DNA from: Dermatemys mawii
Lineage: Eukaryota; Chordata; Testudines; Dermatemydidae
Assembly: GCA_007922305.1 (NCBI GenBank)
Contig: ML677373.1
Coordinates: 13,610,456 to 13,674,455, forward strand
Direction: 5' to 3'
Length of the DNA: 64,000 bases
Shown: positions 9,774 to 22,700 of the stretch, one piece after another
Layout: every line of letters starts with the position of its first letter
How positions within the stretch are numbered: the first letter of the stretch is position 1
The notes under the pieces: model-generated
What the model was told of the DNA's origin: nothing
Databases searched by the model: none
Seen by the model: the letters and a program-made list of their open reading frames with translations, nothing else
Program-made: the position numbers and the translations under genes

Positions 9774-12700
9774 TTTAGTGAAATATAAACACAGTACTGT
9801 ATTGCAATTGCTTGCCTTTTTTTCAGTCTCTACTGCGGCCGGATTGCATACGTCCCTAGTTCCAAATGAGATGTGTGCCTGACCATTACTCTGAGGTTCT
9901 GCTGTAATTGGGTCCTGAAGAGGTTTAGTGCTTTAGAGAAATAGCCCTGCCACGTGAGATGTTGCAGTTATGATCAAACAGCCGTCTGGGCTTGTTTTGC
10001 ATTGTACTCACCCACGCCTTTCAGCTGTCCATTCTGCAGGCTAAGGACTGAGCTGTTTAACCTACTTAAGCTAGTCAGCATTGTGCACACATATAAATTA
10101 GTGCTGCCAACACTGATTTCACTGCTACGCCCAAACCACAAGGTGGCAGCCATGGAACAATCTCTATCCGCAGCCCTTCACTGGACATCTTCCCCTCCAA
10201 GGCCTATTTCCTCCACTACGAGCCTCTCAGTGCCATCTCACTGTTCACAGAGAACCACCTCCACGTTCTCGCCACCAGGGAGCTGGTTTATAACACGGCG
10301 CTAGTTCAGATTTCTTAGTAAAGTCATTGGACCACGGAGGCGGGCACTGGAGTCAAGTTTCTGTAACAGATCATCTTATACAGAGGCGGCTCTCTGGTTT
10401 AGTAGAGATGGTGTTATGACACAGCCCAAACCCTTGTCCTGTTGAATCAGGGGTGGAGCACTCTGATCATAGCACTACTCTGTTCGGCTCTCACCTTTAT
10501 TTTAGTCTTCTCCCCGCAGTCAGGAACCATTGACTTCGACTCCAAACAATCACCTCCACCTGGGATAGAATCCAGGATCTTCAGCTAAAGGACATGCCTC
10601 TTGCCAGGAGCTAAAGCAGCAACTCCGTTCGCTGGGAGCAGTAGGAGGTTGCCTGCTATGAAAACAAGCCTCACAAGAAGGGACATGGCACTTGCCAGTG
10701 CGTCAGTCCTTTGGTTTACCCACTATTGCCTTTGCTCTTAGGCATCGCTGTTCTGCGGCAATCGCCTTCCTCTCTCTTACTGTAGTTTTCCTCCTTTAGA
10801 GTCTAAGTGCCATTGCTCATCAACATGCACAAGACAGGCCCGTTTCATGCACATCTGGGAGTAGAAACAAGTCACCCCCATCCATAGAAATCTGCATATC
10901 CCACCTGCCTACACCACCATCCCCTCCAGCACCTGCTGCTCCTTAAGGAGGCCCTCATGCTTTTGCTTGCCTCAGCCCTTCCTCCCAGCCTCCGGTCTGC
11001 CTCTGCACACCATGGGTGTGTCTGATGTACGGAGGAGACCTTTCTTCCACGTTTCCTGCCCTCTTGTTTCTTTTGCAGTCCCAGCTCAGGCTCCTCACTT
11101 ATCTGCATGCTCCGGTGTAGATCAGGCGCACACACCTTAGCTATTTGCTAGGTCAAGTCTGGAATTCACCCAAGTCCTCGCCCCGCCCCCACCCCGCCCC
11201 ATCCCATCCTTTTTGGAGGGGAGGGAAATCCGTGACAGCCTGCTCCAAGCTCACCCCACACCTGCCCCGGTCCAGTCCCATGTTCTTCTGTTAACCGTGT
11301 CCCCTCTGCCATTTGAGAGCGGCTCTGCTAGAGTAACCCCAAGGTTCACCAGCCAGGGCCCCCGGAGGTTGTTTTGGAATGCGCATGGGCTGGGAACTGG
11401 TGATGGACTGCAGAGCAGCTGGGTTATTTTCCCAGAGAGTTTAGGGGCTGCTGCCCTCTAATCAGGTCAGTCAACACGGAGATAAGACCGTCCCTCAGGC
11501 TTGCTGTGACCGCACCCTGGGAATCCTTTCCAGCAACAGCCCTAGCAAATTACAGTCGGTACACGCTACTGTCTCCCAAGCACCTCCCCCTCACCCCAGC
11601 AGCAGGGATTAGAGAGCATTTTAATAATCCAGAGATATTAACCCCCACAGGGTCCCGGCAATCCCTCTCTTCCCCTCCCTGCCCCTCGCTAGGCTTCAGC
11701 CGCAGGCCAGTTGGCTCACAGTGCATCGCTGCATTGCAAAGTGCCACCATCCAGATGCACCGGAAAACCTTCAAACCACCAGTTTCAGCAAGCTTGGAAT
11801 TTCCCATGCTCTGATGGAGGGAGGGGCTTAGAGCCACACAGAGGCAATGATTCTTACTCTGAAAATAAGGGGTAGGGTAGGGCTGCTGGCCTTTATCCCA
11901 AGCAGGACCACTGCAAAGGCAGGCACCTTAGCCACACAAACCTGACTAGCAGACATTTCCTGAAGTGCAATTTCCCCCATCCTAGGGTCCCATCTACACT
12001 ACAGCATTGTTCTGAGCTCGTACAAGGTTGACTGCTGCTCCCACTTAACGTGGATGGGTGTGCATCCAGGAGCCGGGCTGGGACTGTGTCTACCGAACCA
12101 GGTAAGCCAATCCCACCTCCAGGTAGGAGGCTATCCCAAAATGCATTGCGCCACTAGCTGAGCCAGCACAGGATTTTTCCCCACAATGCACTAGCGCAGT
12201 GGGGCAGCATGTCAGGGCAGTTGATAGAGGGTTGTTCCAGGACAAAGGCAGCTAGGTGGAGGTGCTGAAACACGTTCACCACGAGGAGCCATTGGCAGTT
12301 ACATGATCACGTCTCTCTCCATAGTGCAGCCCAGGCGGATAATCAGGGGATTGCTCAGAGCCCCCAGGCAGCCAGCTTTAGAAGGATTTAGCCAGCCAAT
12401 GAACACACAAAGTCAGGAGTGTTTGTTTCCCCCAGTAAAGAGCATTTCTCTTGAGCTTGACAGTACAACAATACCTCAATCGCAAACACGGAAATAAAAC
12501 ATCCACAGGGAAAAAAACCACCACCGAATAAATCTCCCCCCGCCCTTTAAAAATCAGTGTGATTGGAAACATCTCCTTTCAGAAAACAGAGAGTCTATTT
12601 AAAAACCTTTACATTACACATTTCAGTATTCAAACCCCTGATCAGTTCGGTCTCCAGGAGTAACTTGACATGGATGGAGATTCCCGCTTGCAGTTATCAG

Positions 12701-13595
12701 TCACTGCGCTTGGTCCAAACACCCCTCCCTGGCAGGAAAACCCCCCACGGGCAAGGGAAGCCCTTCTGGTCTCAGCTACCCTAGGGAGCTAGATCCTCTG
12801 AAAGTTCACGTCCAGTTGGCTCGGGACAAATGGTTCAGTGAGACGTGTTCAGGACACTGGTTTCAGGGCATTCACACAAGTGCTCAGTTAAACTGATTCA
12901 ACTGGGTACCTTCAGAGCAGGGGATTTGATGATCTTTGTGGATGGAAGCCCCAGGTCAGAGGTAAACAAAAAAACCCTGAACAAACAGTAACTCTTGGAA
13001 AGAACGTTGTTTGGTTCTTGGACAAACTGAAACTTAAAATACCCTGAAGCCTAAGGCTGAGATATTCAGATATGGCTAGTGATTTTGGGTGCTCAGCTGG
13101 AGAGGCCTGAAAACAGCGAAGCTCCTTTAAGAGCTGAGCATCAAATTAGGCCCCTTGAAGGGGTCTCAAGTCAGGCACTCAAAATCCCATGTCACTGCTG
13201 AATGTCTTCCCTGTATTTACATGGATTTAAGCTTTCAGTAAAAAGCCAGTGAGAGAATGAAAGGTGCCCGCTGCAAACACACAGGGGTTTGTTTCCGGCC
13301 CGTGGAACAGTCCAACCCCTTACTACGCATGAACCCTAAGCTACCGAGACACACAACAACATCTTGTCGTTCGCGGAATGTTAACACTGCTCTGGAAACG
13401 CACCAAAGGAACCATTGTGCTTTTTTTTCCCTTTAGATTACAGTAGAGAAAACCAAATTGTGCAATCCAAGTATAGAGGAAAGGACTCTGCTCCTGAGCC
13501 AAAATGGAGATTGGGGAGAAAGCGAGATGCTGGTGCAGATTTGGGTGAGACGCTGGAGAGTTGGCTGCCTCTCTCCTCCTTGGCCGGGGGGGCTT

Positions 13596-13760
13596 TCAGA
13601 GATTGCTGAACAGTTCGTTTTTCTTGCTCCAGTCCATCTGCGGTGCCCTCTTGCTGGTGCGCTTCTGGTGCGCCCGCTCCTTGGCCACTGCCAGGGGCAC
13701 GTTGAGGTCCAGGAGCGGATCAGGCGTGGAGTTCCGCTTCTCCTTCTCTTGAGAGTCGGA
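13596..13760 (-). CDS. NHERF1: NHERF1 exon 6: ERM-binding tail and stop
   Basis: 54 codons and TGA. It contains [11 protein letters not shown] and [12 protein letters not shown], then ELFSNL. This is the most conserved tail segment of the family. Acceptor TTTGCAG. Confidence 0.97.
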   Translation of the reverse strand, partial: SDSQEKEKRNSTPDPLLDLNVPLAVAKERAHQKRTSKRAPQMDWSKKNELFSNL

Positions 13761-16700
13761 CTGCAAAGGTGACCGACAGGCACAGTGAGGGTTGGAGCAT
13801 TTCACCCTGACCTCACCCACTCGAGCAGATGGTCTGCCTCTATCCCTCCCGAGCCTGGGTCTCCTTCCCTTGCCTCAAGCCCAGGCTATTTCATTAAGCT
13901 GCCCTCTGCAGACTGGATTGCTTGCAATCATCCTCTGAACAGCCCCCAGTGTCTAGGGAGGAGCTGCCTGGTCTAGAGAGGTGTGGGGTACGTGCTGCGC
14001 TCCTGGTTTCTTGGGGAGCAGCCCGCACTCAGCCCCTTTGGAAATCAGGCTGTTTTTATTTAAGAGCGTCTAGAAAGAGACGGAGCCTTTTGTGCAAGGC
14101 TGTTCGCTGGCATAGGTGATGCTTTGCCAGGCCTGGCCAGAGAAAGGGATCAGCCCATTGCTACGCACAAGGGTTCCTGCTGCTCCATCAAAGAGAAAGG
14201 ATGAGTCTCCGAGGCAAAGGTCTCTTCCCATGCACCAGGAAGGCCCTGGCTCCCCAGCTTCCTCCCACCCTGCCAGCCAGGGAGGTAAATCCTAGCCCGC
14301 TCCTCACTTCTGTTTCCCATCAGCCAGTTGCCCCCCAGGTTCAACCCAAAGCCCTGCCGAGCAGGCACCCTGCCATACCTCGTCACTGGTCTCTTTCAAA
14401 GCAGGGGACACAGCCATTGGCTCGGGGCTCGATGGACTTTCAGACACAGACTCTGGCCGCTGCGCTCTACTGTCCTCCTGAAAGAAACGAAACCAAGTGA
14501 GACCCTGACCTGCCACCTCCCCCAGCCAGAGGGGCAGGCCACGCTCCCACCTTTCCCCCAGCCATTCCTACCACCTCTCTGCTCCGTGCAATGGATCCCC
14601 TAGAGGAGAGGGAAACTCACACTGAAGATTTTTGCAATGCCTGCCAGCCGATGGCAAGGCCCGTTCCAAACGCTACTCTCTTGAAATAGTCTGTGCACAA
14701 AAGCCATCTAGAGATCTCCCTTATCCAGGAAGAGAACAACTGCTGTGAACCAGTCAATGGCCAGTGGATTCAGAGGTACGCTGTGCCGGGGGTGCCTTAC
14801 ACAGGCAGAGCCATGGGTGGATCTGAGGGGGTGGGGGGTCACCCAAAGGTGGGTGCAATAGGCAGTGCAGAGGAGTCAGTAATTTTTAATGCAGTGCCCC
14901 AAATATCATCTGCAGATTCTGCCAGCTCTCCTGCTTCTCGGAGGCCTTGCGGCACTCGCCCTGCGTGACAGGCCAGGGCCATAGAGATTTCTATGGCGGA
15001 GGAGCCCTACTTCCCAAACTTGTACTCCACCCACTCGGCTTCGGATCAGAGGAGCTGACAGCTGCTCGGCTCCGTGTAGCAGGGGCCAGAAGGGAAGACA
15101 GATTGCAACACCAAGGCAGGATTAAGCCCAAACGCCAGAACTCCCCTTAACCCTGCCTGCCTGCCAGCAAGGGCTGGAATCTCACTAAAAGTGAGACCCT
15201 CTTCAGGAAGGTCAGGGCCCCTGCATGGATTGCAGGGAACTAAGCCCTTCCCTGAGGAGGGAGATGCAAACGACATCTCTTAGATGGCCAGAAGGTCGGT
15301 GTGACTCCCTGCAGAGCAGAGTGACGTTGATGTCAATTGGCTCCTCTCCTAGTAAGTGGGGGGTCTGGGAAATCCTCCTTCCGAGCACATAAGCTTGAGG
15401 CGGTCAGCAGCTTAATAAGCATCTTCTGGACAGGCTGCAGTGCTTCCTGTTCGGAGCGGGACGGGATTAAACACAGCAGCTGTGCTGCCTCAACCTCTGG
15501 CCTTAGCCTTGTGTAGGCCAGGGGAGAGGGCGGGCACCTGGAGACCCCTTCCCTTCTCCCGCCATCCTGAGTGATGGAGTTGCAGCTCCAGGGCTAGGGT
15601 CTAAGCACAGTGACTTAGTGCCCCAAGTGTCCAAGATCTGTTCTCTGTACTAGAGAGCTACCCCTCCCAACCCTTCTTGAAAGCCGTCTGCTCAGTATCC
15701 CAGTGTGGACGCGGGTCTACTGGGATTTTGTACTTCTAGCTTGTTCCTGCACGTTCTTTGCTTTAATCCTAGTAGAACTGTGTCCACACGAAGAGTCATG
15801 CCTCTATAACCCCTCACAGCTCTAACGGAAACAAACAGGTCCAAACACGGTGTGTAGGCCAGGCTCCAGGCAAACAAGGCCCAGTTGAGTGTGGGTGCAG
15901 AGAACACCTGGGGTACACCAGAGGAGAGCCCAGTAAGGTTGTCAGGTCACAGACATTGGTGGGATGGAAGGAGAAAAGCTACGGTCCCCCTACGGCCCAG
16001 ACCCAGCTCTGCAACGGTGCTGATGTTCCCATCGTAACAGCTGTGGGACTCATATGTTCAGTCCCTTCCGCCCCAGCTTCTACACCTACATGAAACAGCT
16101 CACCTAGATTTGGATAAGGATCCAGGCAGGGCTGGTGGAAGGATATTTGGCAACCTAGGCGAAACTTCCACCTTGCACCCTCCCCCGCCACCCAGAGAGC
16201 ACCCCCACACCACGGCAGCTCCCCTCAGCAGCAGCTTCTCGACCCCCGCTCCCCTGAAGCAGCTCCCCGCCCCAGCTCACCTCGGCTCCACCTCCTCCCG
16301 AGCACGCCGGTGCCATTCCGCTTTTCCCACCTCCCAGGCTTGCGGCGCCAATCAGCTGTTTGGCTCAGCAAGCCTGGGAGGGGAGGAGAATTAGAGGGGG
16401 GGCGGTGTGCTCCGGGGAGGCGGCAGAGTGCTGGTTAGCTGGGGCAGGGAGTGGTTCCCCTGCCCCCGCCCCCATTACTTGCTGCAGGCGCCCTCCCCGT
16501 GTCCCCCTGCCCCAGCTCACCTCTGCTCCACTCCACCACCGCCCCCAACCACTTGGTGCCCTAGGTGGTGGCCTAGTTCACCTAGTGGTTGCACTGGCCC
16601 TGGATCCAGGTGGAGGAATCCATCCAGGATCCTTGGCCCCTCTCCAATATCCAGGCTGTCTCCACCCACTGGCCCCACCAGTTAGTCAGGAAGCCCGATG

Positions 16701-19700
16701 GAGCAATCCCAGCGGCAAGATTTGCCTATTCCTCACCCACGGCATTGTGACATCGTCTGAAACAGCAGCCTGTCTGGTCTCCCCTTCCTTCTTTCCCCGA
16801 TGGATATTAAGATTTCCCGGCAGGCCCTAACGAGCAGATGCCTTCCTTTCTGCACCACGGTTAATGAGGTTTTGTTTTTCCAAACCAGACTGGAAGTAAC
16901 AAGGCCTTTTGAGGCCTTTGGAGTCCAGCCCCTTCCTAAAGAATGGGCCATTCTCTTCCCTGGGAAGGGGTGGAGCCAGGCAGAGATGGGCACGTTGGTG
17001 GAGTCAGTTCTCCCTTCCTTTGCAAAGGTCAGCTCTGCCCTGGGAACGTGACAGGTTCCAAGAGCCCCTCAGCTTCGGGGGGGGGGGGGGGGGGGGGCGG
17101 GGGGGGCCGCGCGCGCTGCAGCGACAGCACAGCTGGCAGCAAACATGGCATTTCGATGCCATCTATAAAAACAGAGACTTGGCACGGTCTTTACCTTCTC
17201 TACTTCGCCGTTGGCGACTGGCTCTGGCAAGGGACCTGGGGGAGAAGACACAGACATGCAGTTACAAAAGCCTCTCTTAACCAGCACCCTCTGCTTTTCT
17301 TCCTCCTTACAGCCATGCACTGGGATCCTGGCATCATTGGAGACGTGGCCTCCCAGCTCCGCCCATGCACTGCACCCCAAAGGCACAGAGCTGGGGGGTA
17401 AGGCACTGTGCCATCGTGCAGACGACACTTGCGTTTGGCTGGCGCTGAGACTGCCTTTGTACTGGCAGAGTCAAGTCAGACCCACGTCACACCCCATAAA
17501 ACTACCCCTTTGGAAGGGGAGGGGGCGTCCAGAAGGGAAATGCCACTGCAGCCTCCCTGTGCCAGATCAGCAGCAGCCCAGTGTGCCACGCCCAGTTACC
17601 CAGAAAGATCCAATGGCCGTTCACTTCCTTACTGCGGGCACGAGAGTGCAGCTCCTGTTGTGATCAGAGGTTAGTCTGGGAGCGCAGGGCGTGTGGAGGA
17701 AAACCAGCTGGCATTTGCTCCTAATGCCAGCCGAAGGCTCCCAGCTCTCAAACCGAGTGACACTTGCCATTACGGGACGGGAGCCAATTCACCCCTCTCA
17801 CGTGAAGCTGGAAACGGTTCCACAGAACCGCCACAGACCAGGAGGAAGCAAGATAAAAAAAAGCACCTCTGAAGACACCCCAGAATCTTAAAGCCCCAGC
17901 CACTGCTTAGAGTGGAACCCCATTATTATGGCATTCGCCACCCTTGGGTGCGAGGCAGACCTTTCATTCCCCCTGCGCACTCAGATTTTTCTGCCTGGAG
18001 TCAATAGGCCGGCTCACGCCTCCCGCGGTGTCTCCTCTCCCCTTTACTACGAGAAGTTCAGTTTCCCACAGAGAAAAGCAGCGAGAAAGTCCCCAAAGCC
18101 AGATTGCTAGGCAACCAAGGAGCCAACATCCACAGGACTGCTGCCCACCCTGCCCCTCCCCCTCCCCCCGCAACACTCCAGCCATGGACAAAGCTGCCAT
18201 TTGCCATTGAGAAGATCCAGCCGCTCTGTCTGCCACTGCACCGAAGGAGTGTTTCTATCACAGGAAAATGAACACCGGGAAGCTCTAGTGGAGACAAGAC
18301 TCTGTAGTTCTCACTGCGATGCAGCGAGGGGAGGCGAACCACGGGCAGGAAGCAGAGCATTGACCTCACCTAACAACCTCACGGCAAGGACTCCGGCGCC
18401 TTGTCTCCACTAGGATTTTGCGGCAGGACAGCCACCGCGCGTCAGTTCTCTTGTTGTGACCTCCCCACCCAACCACCGATGGGGAGCAAAGACAAGGACT
18501 CGTCTCTGCCTGGCCCGGGACCGTGTGCAGAGGGTTAAAACCAACCACCTCAAACAAGCGCTAAACCGTGGCTGAGCCCAATGCTCAGTGGCAGGCTGTA
18601 GAAACACTGAGAACAGGGGCTGTGGGGGGAAACCACATCCTTTCAGTCCCATACGGCCAGAGCCTCCGCTGCAGGGTTAGGTCCCGAATCTACATTATGG
18701 GGGACAAGCCACCAGTGCAATGAACCCCAGGAGGTGGCTGGTGATGTAGATCTGGATGTGAGCCCCTAGAGGCATCTTCCATCATAGCACTTCCCAACAC
18801 CCCATACGAGACCCACTTCATTGGCGGATAAGCTACGGTGCCGGGGTAAAGTGACTTTCCAAAGGCCATGCAACCGCACAGTGGCAGGCCCAGAAACAGA
18901 ACCCAGGAGCCCGGCCCCTGCACTAGCCACGGGACAGCAGGCTCTCTCAAAGTGTTATTGCATGAAGAACTTCAGTGGCAGGAAAGCTCATGGGAAACTC
19001 CTAGAGCAAAAGAAGATGGGACGTAACTGCCTGCAGCCAAGCACTAGGATGGAGGCAAGGAGTGGAGGAAGGGAGTTTCTTCGAGCCAGCCCAGCCCACT
19101 CCCTGTTTAAAGAGATTCTATGTCACACAAAACACCACTCCCCTAACCACCCTCAGATCAGCTCCGGTAAGAATTCTTGTTCCAGTAACCGGATTTCTCC
19201 TTACAGCTCAGAGCCCTAGGATGTCAAACGAGAGTGGAAGCTGGCCAGACTGCATGAGAGGCAGGAGGGGTTAGCACTGCAGCAGTTCCAATGGCCGGAG
19301 TAGGCCCGTGTTAGGCAATTCTGCGCTCCTGCCTCGGTCTGCCAGCAACTGGCAGGGGAGACCTGGGTTTTTCTGGGTGCTAGCTGCTTGGTTAAGGGCA
19401 GGTAACGCTTGCTGAGGGTCTGAGCTCATGTTCTGGAGAACTAGGTTCTTTTAGGGGGTGTGCGGCCCTCTGTGTGCGTGGGGAGGGTCCGCAGCAGCAA
19501 ATCCACCACCAGACTCTGAAAATCTGGGTCCAGTGTGCTCAGTGATTTTTTTTTGAGCCAAACAAGCGATTTTGGTTCTTTTGTTTAGCTTAAAACATGC
19601 CCCCCCACCCCGGTATATTTACTCTCCAAATCCAAACCTGGCCTCTGAGAAAGGCTATATCTTGTTGAGTAGCAGAGAAGAATTTTCTGGCCAGCTGGGC

Positions 19701-22700
19701 CAGCAGAGCGAGGGGGTTTCACAGCAGTGGAATCCAGTGCTTGGCTCTGAGGGAAAAGGTCGCTTTGCCAAGCAGATGTTGACATGAGTCTAATGAGCCA
19801 GCCGGAAACCTCTGGAGCTAGAGGCAGGTGTCTGCCATTTATACCTCTGAGCCTCCATCACCCCATGGGCTGAACCTCTGCGGACACATGGGGGTTTCAC
19901 TTCCAGCCCTTGTTCTGCTAGAGGGGAGGAAGTGAATGGCACCTCCTAGGTCACACTTGCTCTGACTCTTTTCATGCGCTTCGGGGGCGGGGGAGGGAAG
20001 TGGGGGGAAGAGCAAGAAGTTCTCTGGAATCTCTTAATTAATCCTGTTAATCTCCTTCTTCCCCACCAAAATAGCCCAGCCCTGCGGGTGAGTCCCTACG
20101 GAGATGCTTTAAGTGGCCCCTCAGAATAGCATCGCTTGGGACGGATGCTCAGCTTGGGTTCTGTGCCTTGCCCGGGGAGCCTTGAGATTCTTTAGGCCAG
20201 ACAGAAAGCTCTTTAGGCCAGCCACCAGGGCCCAATTAACATTGGCTGCTATTTTGTTCGGGGATTATTAGTCTTGCCAGATGCCGTGGCCCTCCTTGAG
20301 ACTCCCTAGCTCTCATGCAGCCAAGGGGTTCAAGCCAAGACCCTCATGTTCAAGCCAAGAGATGGCTTGTGGCAGAGGTAGCTGGTCTTTAAGCCTCCCC
20401 AGTGATAGAAATACTCTTTTGGATACAGTTAGTGGAGCACCAACTGGTGGGGAGTGTGTTCCACTGGTCTCCGGGATAATGGGAGGGTGTGGACCATGAG
20501 CTAGAGGGGCCAGGCACGCTCTTGATGTGGCCTGCACTCTGATCCGGTAAAGAGAGAAACCGGGCCCCTCCTCTCATAAACCCTGGCAAAAGTTTAACCA
20601 TTTCAGCTATAAAATTAACATAATCCAGGAGACACACCTGCAGTCAGGGAGCGGGCTGAGTGAGTGCAAGGGAACCAAGCCGACAGTGCCAGATTGTTCC
20701 CTGCTGGCATGTAAGATGCCAAGGAAGCCAGCAAGGCCTTTGGCTTGCGAGGTCGTTTTTAGCTTTGCAGGCAGAAAGGTTTGATTTGGCTGTGACACAG
20801 CGGTGCTACATCACGTTACTTCAGGGTTAAATCTTGGCAGCTTTTCTTCCCAGCTTCCCACAGAGCTGGCAAGCAAGAGGCACTGGAAACTAGAGCGCCC
20901 CTCGGAAGCTAATTCCAGGCTGTGGATCAGGACGAGAGGACACAAGCAGTCAGCGCCCAGGGCCGCGTGAAGATGCTACAGAGGTCACCTCTCAGCAGGA
21001 CCAAGATCTACCTTCTCATTTTGGACAGGAGATGAAGCCACCCATAAGCAGGAAGCCTTCTGTCCCCTACCTCTATCTCCTCCATTAAGCCATCGGTTTG
21101 CAAAGAACCCCGCGGTCTTGTCTAGGTAAAACCCACCCCTCTCCCAGCACTGTGGCTGCTACCCCATCACCTGTCAAGTGCTCCTCTGAGGGAATGACTT
21201 TGCACTTCTTGAAGAACTCATCTGTTAAGCTATCCACCACCAGCAGCTTGGTCTCGTCTCCCCCTGCTTTGATAGCTGCCACCACGTCGGAGTGCTGCTT
21301 CCCTTCCATGCACTGTCCGTTCACCTGCCGGAAGGGAAATGGCCAGAGTTAGAGGAAAGACCATGAAAGAAGGAGATTTGTACTGAATTACAAGGCTGGC
21401 TGCAGGTTAGACAGAAATGCTGAGACCGGTCACATGCAGACTATTATCCCATTCAGTTGCTACCCTGGTACGGGAACAGGCAGGCAACTGCAGGGCTGTA
21501 CACTGTGAGGCGCCCCCCTGCCCCAAGCAATAGACACATTCACTCTTGCCTATGTCAGATTTCTGTTGCCAGCAGCTCAGAACAGCCAGACCCCTCGCCT
21601 AGACAGGTGACAGTCCCCACGTGACCAGAGGAATGGACGCTTCGTCTACATTGTGACATTCCTCTCTCAGCTCCCGTTGGCCGGTTCCACCCAAATCTTG
21701 CCCTTCAGAAAGACTCTGTGGCCAATTCTCTTGTCTGACTGACACGCTTGGAATCCAGGCTGCCCTCAGAGAAGTCACCACAAAAATATTCTGGCTGGCC
21801 CTATGGGAGGTGGGGAAAGCCCTGCGCATTCAGCCCAATTTTCCAGTTAGCAAGGATGGAGGAGGAATGGGTTCCAATGGACACCTTTGCCCAAACCTGC
21901 CCAGGAAGAAGAGCAGGTCTGGAAGAAGAGCTGGCCGTGCCACAGAGGTCAGATCTGGGGTCTGGACACAAAGCTTGGGGCTCCGTAGACTTGCAAGTTA
22001 GTCACATTTCAGACTCTCTTAGGAACGTTTCCTGTTTTGCACAAGTCTCTCTGAGCCTGACCAACGGACTCAACATTACCAGCTCTGAACTGCACGCCTC
22101 ATTTCTGAATAGGACATTGACTACATTAACTCGGCTGACTCCTGCTCCTTCCGACACAGCTGTGCTGTGGCTGCAGCTGATCAGATCTGCAGCTGACAGC
22201 AGGAGCAAGTGTCCAGGCTCTCTGAATACAGAGGCTTTTCCTAAGTCCCACTCTTCTGTATTATAACTTAGGGACACAGAAGAATGCCTGCAGCGGAAAA
22301 GCAACCAGGGCTGCGTCCACATTAGAAAAGGTTTCCCAACATAGCTCTCCCATCAAAGCCTCCTTGTGTGGACATAGCTGATACCAGACAGAGAGCGCTT
22401 TTTTGCCACTGTACCAGTTTGGTGAGCAAAATAACCCATCCCAGCAAAAGCACTTTGATATCAGTATAGCTGCATCTACACTAGGGCTTTTGCTGGTACA
22501 TAAATGTCACATACATAAATCTCACCTCTAACCAATCTTGTTATACCAGCAAAAGTTTGTAATGTAGACCACACCTTAGTTATGAATCATAGAAGATTTA
22601 GATTGGAGGAGACCTCAGGAGGTTCTAGTCCAACCCTCTGCTCAAAGCAGGACCAACCCCAGCTAAGTCACTATGAGACACTACAATGCTTTTAGACCGA

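Larger units (their letters stand above)
5510..13595. other. Intergenic DNA between PKD1-like and NHERF1, including NHERF1 3' UTR
   Basis: The NHERF1 3' untranslated region must begin at 13595 and run leftward, and the PKD1-like promoter must lie right of 5509. I could not place either boundary with confidence. No AATAAA on the minus strand was found in the first kilobase after the NHERF1 stop; one is present at 9768-9773. The stretch contains an old interspersed repeat near 8080-8480, an 18-G run at 9178-9195 and an AT-rich patch near 9660-9790. No other coding sequence is recognisable. Confidence 0.5.
14478..17194 (-). other. NHERF1: NHERF1 intron 4
   Basis: A 2.7-kb intron. It holds a hAT-like element at 16127-16602 and, about 100 bp from the exon 4 donor, a long G/C homopolymer. 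Confidence 0.8.

Noticed and set aside
11615..11620. ATTAAA as NHERF1 polyadenylation signal
   Set aside because: Variant signal 2 kb from the stop in AT-rich sequence without support; the 3' end is left open.
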